This document shows, piece by piece, positions 5,446 to 8,437 of a stretch of 8,437 bases of DNA. The notes under the pieces were generated by a model that searched no databases, had not been told where the DNA came from, and saw nothing but the letters and a program-made list of their open reading frames with translations. This DNA comes from Patescibacteria group bacterium (GTDB lineage: Bacteria > Patescibacteriota > Patescibacteriia > Patescibacteriales > VMTK01), in NCBI GenBank assembly GCA_018896595.1, contig JAHIME010000072.1, positions 1 through 8,437 on the forward strand. The letters run 5' to 3'. Numbering within the stretch: the stretch's first letter is position 1; the number at the start of each line of letters is the position of its first letter. The translations under genes and the position numbers were made by a program.

Positions 5446-6600
5446 ATGCTAACCCAGGAACAGCAAATTTTTGAACAAATCAAAAAAGCCAATAACATAT
5501 TAATCACTTTCCGCAAAACATGGAACGGCGATTCCGTGGCATCCGGCTTGGCTATGTTTTTATTTTTAAAAAAATTAGGCAAAGAAGTTAACATTGCCGC
5601 GGAAAAATTCGACTCGGGCAAGCTGTTTTCTTTTTTGCCCGCGTATAATGAAATAAAAAACTCCACAGACAACCTGCGCAAATTTATTATTTCTTTGGAC
5701 ATAACCAACACTAAAGTTGACCAAATAAAATACAAAATAGAAGACAACATTCTGAATTTCATCATTTCGCCCAAAGACGGCTTATTCACCGAGGATGACA
5801 TTTCTTCGCGCTCAAGCGGTTTTAAATATGATCTGATCATCGCGCTTGATACGGCTGATTTGGAATCTCTGGGGCAAATTTATGACAATGACACCGAGTT
5901 TTTCTATAAAACCCCCATTATCAACATTGACCACCATTCCGAAAACGAAGAGTTCGGGCAGATTAATTTTATTGAGCTTACCGCCGTGGCAACCGGCGAA
6001 ATTTTATTTTCGCTTTTTGAAAGCTATTCCCGCGACTTGATTGACGAAGATGTCGCCACCTGCCTTTTGGCCGGAATGATTTCCAAAACCAGAAGCTTTA
6101 AAACTCCGAATGTGACCCCGAAAGCGCTGCTGACCGCCTCTCAGCTGATTTCAATGGGGGCGCGCCGCGAAGAAATCGTTAATCATCTCTACCGCTCGCG
6201 GCCGATTAATGTCTTAAAGCTTTGGGGAAGAGTATTGGCGCGTCTGTCCAGCTCCCAGGACGGCAAACTGGTTTGGTCAACCTTGACTAATATGGATTTC
6301 GCCAAAACCGAATCGTGTGAAAAAGATTTGGACGATGTGATTGACGAATTGATTATCAATATTCCGCAGGCCAAAATCGTCATTATAATCTATGAAAAAA
6401 CAGGCGCGGAAGCAACGGAGCCGATAACCAATATTTTGGCGTATTCCGTGAAAAATATCAACTCGCTTAATTTAATAAAAGAATACAATCCGCAAGGGAC
6501 GAAAGATTTGGCGCTGGCTTCAATCAACAAGCCGATTCAAGAAGCGGAACAGGAGATAATAAAATTAATAGAGGAAAAATTAAGCAAGCTGCCGATATAG
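5446..6600 (+). CDS. DHH-family phosphoesterase-like protein with altered active site
   Basis: A 384-residue protein with the two-domain layout of DHH/DHHA1 phosphoesterases (NrnA and RecJ relatives, which act on short RNA or nucleotides). Motif III is intact, NIDHHS (D162-H163-H164), and motif II ALDTADLESLG has D135. Motif I, normally H-x-x-P-D-G-D, reads FRKTWNGDSVAS (22-33): the histidine and first aspartate are missing and only D29 remains. The later motif, normally D-T-G, reads ISKTRSF (212-218) with lysine at the aspartate position. The C-terminal glycine-rich DHHA1 motif reads GTKDLALAS. Catalysis is therefore in doubt; it may bind nucleotides or act in a different way. No Shine-Dalgarno is visible, which fits a short leader. 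A terminator and tRNA gene follow. Confidence 0.85.
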   Translation: MLTQEQQIFEQIKKANNILITFRKTWNGDSVASGLAMFLFLKKLGKEVNIAAEKFDSGKLFSFLPAYNEIKNSTDNLRKFIISLDITNTKVDQIKYKIEDNILNFIISPKDGLFTEDDISSRSSGFKYDLIIALDTADLESLGQIYDNDTEFFYKTPIINIDHHSENEEFGQINFIELTAVATGEILFSLFESYSRDLIDEDVATCLLAGMISKTRSFKTPNVTPKALLTASQLISMGARREEIVNHLYRSRPINVLKLWGRVLARLSSSQDGKLVWSTLTNMDFAKTESCEKDLDDVIDELIINIPQAKIVIIIYEKTGAEATEPITNILAYSVKNINSLNLIKEYNPQGTKDLALASINKPIQEAEQEIIKLIEEKLSKLPI

Positions 6601-6640
6601 CGGAGCTTGAAAAAAACCAATTTTAGTGGTAAGTTTTAAT

Positions 6641-6668
6641 AAAGGATGGGATTATCCTTTTTATTTTT
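6641..6668 (+). terminator. Intrinsic terminator after the DHH gene
   Basis: AAAGGAT (6641-6647) and ATCCTTT (6654-6660) form a 7-bp stem with loop GGGATT, followed by a T-rich tract to 6668. It lies 40 bases after the DHH stop codon and just before the tRNA. Confidence 0.7.
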
Positions 6669-6674
6669 AACTTC

Positions 6675-6748
6675 GGGCGCATAGCTCAGCTGGCTAGAGC
6701 ACGGCTCTTATAAAGCCGGGGTCGATGGTTCGAGTCCATCTGCGCCCA
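6675..6748 (+). tRNA. tRNA-Ile (anticodon UAU)
   Basis: A complete cloverleaf of 74 bases. The acceptor stem GGGCGCA pairs with TGCGCCC, the D arm is GCTC/GAGC, the anticodon stem CGGCT/AGCCG has loop CTTATAA, the variable loop is 5 bases and the T arm GATGG/CCATC has loop TTCGAGT. Discriminator A is at 6748; CCA is not encoded and would be added after transcription. The anticodon TAT (6709-6711) reads AUA directly. Most bacteria read AUA with a CAU tRNA modified to lysidine by TilS, so a genuine UAU isoleucine tRNA is uncommon. Confidence 0.95.
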
Positions 6749-6762
6749 CTTTTGTCAACAAA

Positions 6763-6797
6763 AAAACAATCCACCCGAGGCGGATTGTTTTTATTTT
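6763..6797. terminator. Bidirectional terminator between tRNA and cassette
   Basis: AAAACAATCC (6763-6772) pairs with GGATTGTTTT (6782-6791), with a short inner extension ACC/GGC broken by one mismatch. T-runs follow on the plus strand, and an A-run precedes it at 6760-6766, giving T on the minus strand. It can end the tRNA transcript and the minus-strand cassette transcript. Confidence 0.8.
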
Positions 6798-6876
6798 TTA
6801 TTATTAATTGTCCACTCTAATTTTAAAACTTTCTTTAGCTTGAATCCGCAAATCGCTTTGCGAACTTAAGAAAAGA

Positions 6877-6953
6877 GAGGATGGTTTTTTTTGTTGAACC
6901 TTTAGCAGAAAGCCCATCCTCAAATACTTTCTGCTTTGAACTTTGTAAAGGTT
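6877..6953 (-). ncRNA. Predicted H-type pseudoknot at the stop codon of the small membrane-protein gene
   Basis: On minus-strand RNA, AACCTTTA (6953-6946) pairs with TAAAGGTT (6904-6897) and, nested within, GCAGAAAG (6934-6927) with CTTTCTGC (6912-6905). The hairpin loop carries GAGGATGG (6921-6914), which pairs perfectly over 8 bp with CCATCCTC (6884-6877) downstream. The third loop is A-rich (eight A at 6892-6885), as in classic H-type pseudoknots with loop-stem triples. The first stem starts inside the TAA of the small membrane-protein gene. It may protect the 3' end, affect termination or bind a ligand. Three independent 8-bp helices in 77 bases make chance unlikely. Confidence 0.6.
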
Positions 6954-7104
6954 AAGAAGAAATTAACCTGAAAAAATAACCTATCCCCAGCGCCGCTATA
7001 ACCAGCGCCCCAAAAAACATAACGATGCTTGAAGCATTATCCATTAAAAATACTCCAATAAGCATCAAACAAATGCTTAAAATAAAACTGAAAAACTTTT
7101 TCAT
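6952..7104 (-). CDS. 50-residue two-helix membrane protein, unknown
   Basis: MKKFFSFILSICLMLIGVFL opens a small protein with two predicted membrane segments (about residues 4-20 and 27-46) joined by a short polar turn (MDNASS), ending FFRLISS. Both ends are probably on one side; MKK suggests a cytoplasmic start. The start at ATG 7104 is chosen because a near-perfect Shine-Dalgarno AAGGAGG lies at about 7119-7113 with good spacing; a longer frame reaching to 7191 has no such site and overlaps a stable hairpin. I recognise no family. Its mRNA 5' end would be set by the hammerhead ribozyme about 180 bases upstream. Small hydrophobic proteins in RNA-rich cassettes may be toxins or membrane anchors, but nothing here proves either. 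Confidence 0.75.
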   Translation of the reverse strand: MKKFFSFILSICLMLIGVFLMDNASSIVMFFGALVIAALGIGYFFRLISS

Positions 7105-7152
7105 TTTTCTTTCCTCCTTATTTTTTCCACCAGAAGCGGATTTTTTATTTGA

Positions 7153-7198
7153 CTGCCAATTGAATTTCCAAAACAAACAACGGAAACTCAATGGGCAG
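7153..7198 (-). ncRNA. Long 5' UTR hairpin between ribozyme and membrane-protein gene
   Basis: On the minus strand CTGCC (7198-7194), one mismatch, then ATTGAGTTTCC pairs with GGAAATTCAAT, and GGCAG (7157-7153) closes the base, giving 16 pairs around a 12-base U-rich loop. One pair is G-U only in minus-strand RNA. The 402 bases 7105-7506 contain no credible gene; they hold this hairpin, the ribozyme and the structured segment upstream. Confidence 0.6.
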
Positions 7199-7235
7199 GC
7201 AAATTTCTGTTTTTCAAATTTTAATTTTAAAGAAC

Positions 7236-7290
7236 ATCCGCTTTCGCCTTTTTAGGCTCATCAGTCCCAATATACATCGGGAGAGCGGAG
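7236..7290 (-). ncRNA. Type III hammerhead ribozyme
   Basis: All conserved positions of the self-cleaving hammerhead are present on the minus strand. Stem III opens the motif: CTCCGC pairs with GCGGA(T) beyond the core. The cleavage triplet is CUC, with U at 7284 and C17 at 7283. Stem I is a closed 7-bp hairpin (7282-7265, UCCCGAU/AUUGGGA with one G-U, loop GUAU). CUGAUGA follows at 7264-7258, then stem II GCC/GGC with loop UAAAAA (7257-7246), then GAAA (7245-7242), whose last A pairs with the U of the triplet. The open stem is III, hence type III. Predicted cleavage is between 7283 and 7282, leaving a 2',3'-cyclic phosphate on the upstream RNA and a 5'-OH on the membrane-protein mRNA. The core shows no deviation from consensus, so activity is likely. 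Confidence 0.92.
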
Positions 7291-7310
7291 GTTTTTCAGG
7301 AAAAAAACCT
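7289..7310 (-). ncRNA. Hairpin abutting the ribozyme
   Basis: AGGTTTTT (7310-7303) and AAAAACCT (7296-7289) form an 8-bp stem with loop TTCCTG on the minus strand. It touches the outer edge of ribozyme stem III and could stabilise the 3' end of the upstream cleavage product or compete with stem III. Confidence 0.45.
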
Positions 7311-7330
7311 TAAACCTTTTTTCTAAAGAG

Positions 7331-7432
7331 CTATACCCCGAAGGGCTGCAGGAAACAAGATTTTAGGCTGTTATCCTGTAACAGACTTCACTTGCCGCAT
7401 TAGCACTCTGAGTTACCTGCCTTCAGAATGCG
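7331..7432 (-). ncRNA. Structured non-coding RNA segment upstream of the ribozyme
   Basis: Minus-strand helices: CGCATTCTGA (7432-7423) pairs with TCAG (7411-7408) and AATGCG (7401-7396), with a 6-base bulge; CTGTTA/TAACAG (7384-7379, 7373-7368) closes a 5-base loop CAGGA, which is complementary to TCCTG at 7353-7349, a possible pseudoknot; and CCC/GGG around UUC lies at 7345-7336. No frame of useful length covers the region. The compact G-rich, A-bulged look is that of a structured RNA. Large bacterial RNA classes such as raiA came to mind but I could not confirm any of them. Its true ends are unknown; the ribozyme would supply a sharp 3' end at 7283. Confidence 0.5.
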
Positions 7433-7506
7433 AGGGTTTTTAGTCATACTCCCACAACTTCACGAATAATTTTAATTTAGGACTATTCGCCGCCCTGTTT
7501 ATCTAC

Positions 7507-7968
7507 TTAATATCCCTCTACCTCGTGGATTTCGCCCGAGAGCCACATTTTAATAACAGCTCTCATATTTCTGTTTGGGCGTAATTCACGCACGAAGTCA
7601 CAAAATTCTTGGCGGTTTACAATGTAAAATTCATCAAGAATTACTGCGCAAAATACTGGTGCCAAGAATGTGGTGTGGCATAGGAGACGCCACGCCCGGT
7701 TAAATGCCTGATCTAAATCTCCATTCGGGCAAGCAACATTGAGTCGTGGGAACGGCTTCTCTGTAAAATCATCTGGCACATTCACATTCCATCCAGTGGA
7801 GGGAATATGCCAAAAATCCCCCAAAAATATTGGCTCGGAATTATACCGAGCATTAAACTTTGTCAGGCCCCCACGCCTGTTATACAATTGCTCGGGCTCT
7901 ATTCCCCGAGCCCTCAATCTTTCAAAAACCTTGTTAAGATTTGTTGAATGTACCTGTATCGTCTTCAT
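7507..7968 (-). CDS. Unrecognised 153-residue protein
   Basis: Starts MKTIQVHSTNLNKVFERLRARG and ends GEIHEVEGY. It is a soluble, mixed-charge protein with no signal peptide or membrane segment. Aromatic-rich blocks (GDFWHIPSTGWNV, AWRLLCHTTFLAPVF, DEFYIVNRQEFCDFV) and three cysteines are visible, but I recognise no domain or catalytic motif. The start at ATG 7968 is preferred over the longer frame to 8037, because a strong Shine-Dalgarno AAGGAGGAG lies at about 7982-7974 and the extension would run through the structured leader. Its codons look richer in G and C than those of neighbouring genes, which suggests transfer. It is the first full gene of the ribozyme-bearing transcript and may act on, or be controlled by, the RNAs encoded around it. 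Confidence 0.75.
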   Translation of the reverse strand: MKTIQVHSTNLNKVFERLRARGIEPEQLYNRRGGLTKFNARYNSEPIFLGDFWHIPSTGWNVNVPDDFTEKPFPRLNVACPNGDLDQAFNRAWRLLCHTTFLAPVFCAVILDEFYIVNRQEFCDFVRELRPNRNMRAVIKMWLSGEIHEVEGY

Positions 7969-8002
7969 TTCCTTCTCCTCCTTAAATTTTATTATTCTGC
8001 CC

Positions 8003-8068
8003 AAAGGACAGTAAGCCGACTGCCTGCAAACAGCCAACCAGCTTACCGCCCTTTAGTATTTACTAAAG
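8003..8068 (-). promoter_or_regulatory. Structured 5' leader with mutually exclusive stems (riboswitch-like)
   Basis: On minus-strand RNA a small hairpin CTTTAGT/ACTAAAG (8068-8051, loop AAAT) shares its 3' arm with a longer stem, AAAGGGCGGTAAGC (8054-8041) against GCTTACTGTCCTTT (8016-8003), 14 continuous pairs including two G-U. Both cannot form in full at once. An inner helix GGCTG/CAGTC lies within the long stem. The G-U pairs become A-C on the other strand, so the minus strand is the functional one. It ends about 20 bases before the strong Shine-Dalgarno of the 153-residue protein gene, where a leader that controls translation would lie. No known riboswitch class is recognised. Confidence 0.5.
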
Positions 8069-8169
8069 AACATTCCACTCTTATCTGCCGTTTTATTAAA
8101 CAACAACCAAATAAAACAATGAAGAAGAATTTTAAATTTTTTGCTATTAACGAGCTCTGATTAATTACT

Positions 8170-8202
8170 TTATCTCATTAGCAAGATTTCCATCTCCTCC
8201 AT
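8170..8202 (-). CDS. Mini-ORF/leader peptide with orphan Shine-Dalgarno
   Basis: About 20 bases into the predicted transcript an ATG opens the ten-residue frame MEEMEILLMR. The bases GGAGGAG (8199-8193) inside it form a strong Shine-Dalgarno with good spacing to a TTG at 8184 (MLMR) but no longer gene. It could be a regulatory leader peptide upstream of the structured leader, or the remains of a lost gene start. Confidence 0.3.
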   Translation of the reverse strand: MEEMEILLMR

Positions 8203-8229
8203 TATTTTAGCCGCTTGTTTTAATAAATT

Positions 8230-8258
8230 ACTATATCACATATTCAAAAGCTTGTCAA
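8230..8258 (-). promoter_or_regulatory. Strong promoter TTGACA-17-TATAGT at the insertion-sequence end
   Basis: On the minus strand TTGACA (8258-8253), 17 bases and TATAGT (8235-8230) preceded by TGA (extended -10). The start should be near 8223. The -35 contains the stop codon of the transposase fragment and probably lies in the terminal repeat of that element, with the -10 in flanking DNA. It drives the whole ribozyme-bearing cassette, leaving a leader of about 250 bases before the 153-residue gene. Confidence 0.8.
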
Positions 8259-8437
8259 TGTTTGTACGATTGCATAGTCAAGGTTACCTTTTCAAGAGGT
8301 ATTATGTATAAAGAATTAAATAAAGAACCGGCGATTTTTTGCGCCGGCGTCAGCCGGTTCATGCCATAACCGCCATGGCGGCGCTGCTCATTGTAATAAA
8401 CCAGCCATTGCTGTAATTTGTAATCAATCAAGTTGAT
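8255..8437 (-). CDS. DDE integrase-core transposase (IS481/IS3 type), C-terminal fragment
   Basis: An open frame enters from the right edge and gives 60 residues before TGA at 8257-8255. It contains LQQWLVYYNEQRRHGGYGMN and then RLTPAQKI, the typical end of integrase-core (rve) transposases, W-x-x-Y-Y-N-x-x-R-x-H-x-x-x-G-x-x-x-x-T-P. The catalytic residues lie outside the window. IS481 versus IS3 cannot be settled from the tail alone. The bases TGTCAATGTTTG at 8253-8264 may be the terminal inverted repeat, which would place the end of the element inside the downstream promoter. Confidence 0.7.
   Translation of the reverse strand: MNLIDYKLQQWLVYYNEQRRHGGYGMNRLTPAQKIAGSLFNSLYIIPLEKVTLTMQSYKH

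Noticed and set aside
5430..5840. Minus-strand open frame opposite the DHH gene
   Set aside because: It mirrors well-conserved DHH codons and would overlap the divergent promoters.
6838..6951. Open frame of almost 40 codons after the stop of the small membrane protein, and an ATG-started frame of 37 codons in the same area
   Set aside because: Neither has a suitably spaced ribosome site, and the perfect pairing of the pseudoknot explains the sequence better.
6952..7191. Longer 79-residue frame for the small membrane protein
   Set aside because: The extra N-terminal part has no ribosome site and runs over a stable hairpin, whereas the inner ATG at 7104 has a near-perfect Shine-Dalgarno.
6760..8258. 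Integrated copy of a viroid-like or Obelisk-like RNA
   Set aside because: The type III ribozyme recalls such agents, but only one ribozyme was seen, no rod-like overall fold could be shown and the protein shows no recognisable likeness to Oblin.
6675..8437. tRNA-integrated genomic island with a duplicated tRNA 3' end
   Set aside because: I found no second copy of the tRNA 3' end in the window and no site-specific integrase gene.

Overview
The window is AT-rich DNA with tightly spaced genes, weak or absent Shine-Dalgarno sequences on most housekeeping genes, and a short surface-protein-like leader peptide. It most resembles a Patescibacteria (Candidate Phyla Radiation) genome fragment. That assignment is inferred from gene style and remembered family features; no marker phylogeny was possible. 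Both edges are cut inside transposase genes: an IS30-type C-terminus at the left (+) and an integrase-core (IS481/IS3-type) C-terminus at the right (-).

Left part (1-2470). On the minus strand lie a DUF4143-type AAA ATPase, a 47-residue signal-peptide-like ORF and a NYN-domain (DUF88/LabA-like) nuclease, probably co-transcribed and ended by a terminator at 251-276. A plus-strand promoter (306-333) fires against the 3' end of the nuclease gene. It is followed at once by a 15-bp hairpin and a T-run, so it should make an antisense RNA of about 55 nt. A 49/50-bp direct repeat (171-219 and 1017-1066) brackets the nuclease and leader ORF. The ATPase has its own consensus promoter, overlaid by two adjacent perfect inverted repeats.

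Middle part (2484-6792). Valyl-tRNA synthetase (minus) and a DHH-family protein (plus) are divergent from a compact shared promoter region. valS carries two in-frame insertions of palindromic repeat DNA at domain boundaries. The DHH protein keeps the DHH triad but lacks several usual metal ligands. A terminator, a tRNA-Ile with anticodon UAU and a bidirectional terminator follow.

Right part (6793-8258) is the most remarkable. A strong minus-strand promoter, whose -35 lies at the end of the right-hand insertion sequence, should drive one long RNA. In order this RNA holds an orphan Shine-Dalgarno with a mini-ORF, a structured leader with mutually exclusive stems, an unrecognised 153-residue protein, a structured non-coding segment with a possible loop-loop pseudoknot, a complete type III hammerhead ribozyme motif (7236-7290, predicted cleavage between 7283 and 7282), a long hairpin, a 50-residue two-helix membrane protein with a strong Shine-Dalgarno, and an H-type pseudoknot touching its stop codon. 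The G-U pairs in several of these stems make sense only in minus-strand RNA. I infer a self-processing RNA cassette: the ribozyme would separate the upstream mRNA plus structured RNA from the membrane-protein mRNA. I know of no described system with this layout, but I could not run a search.
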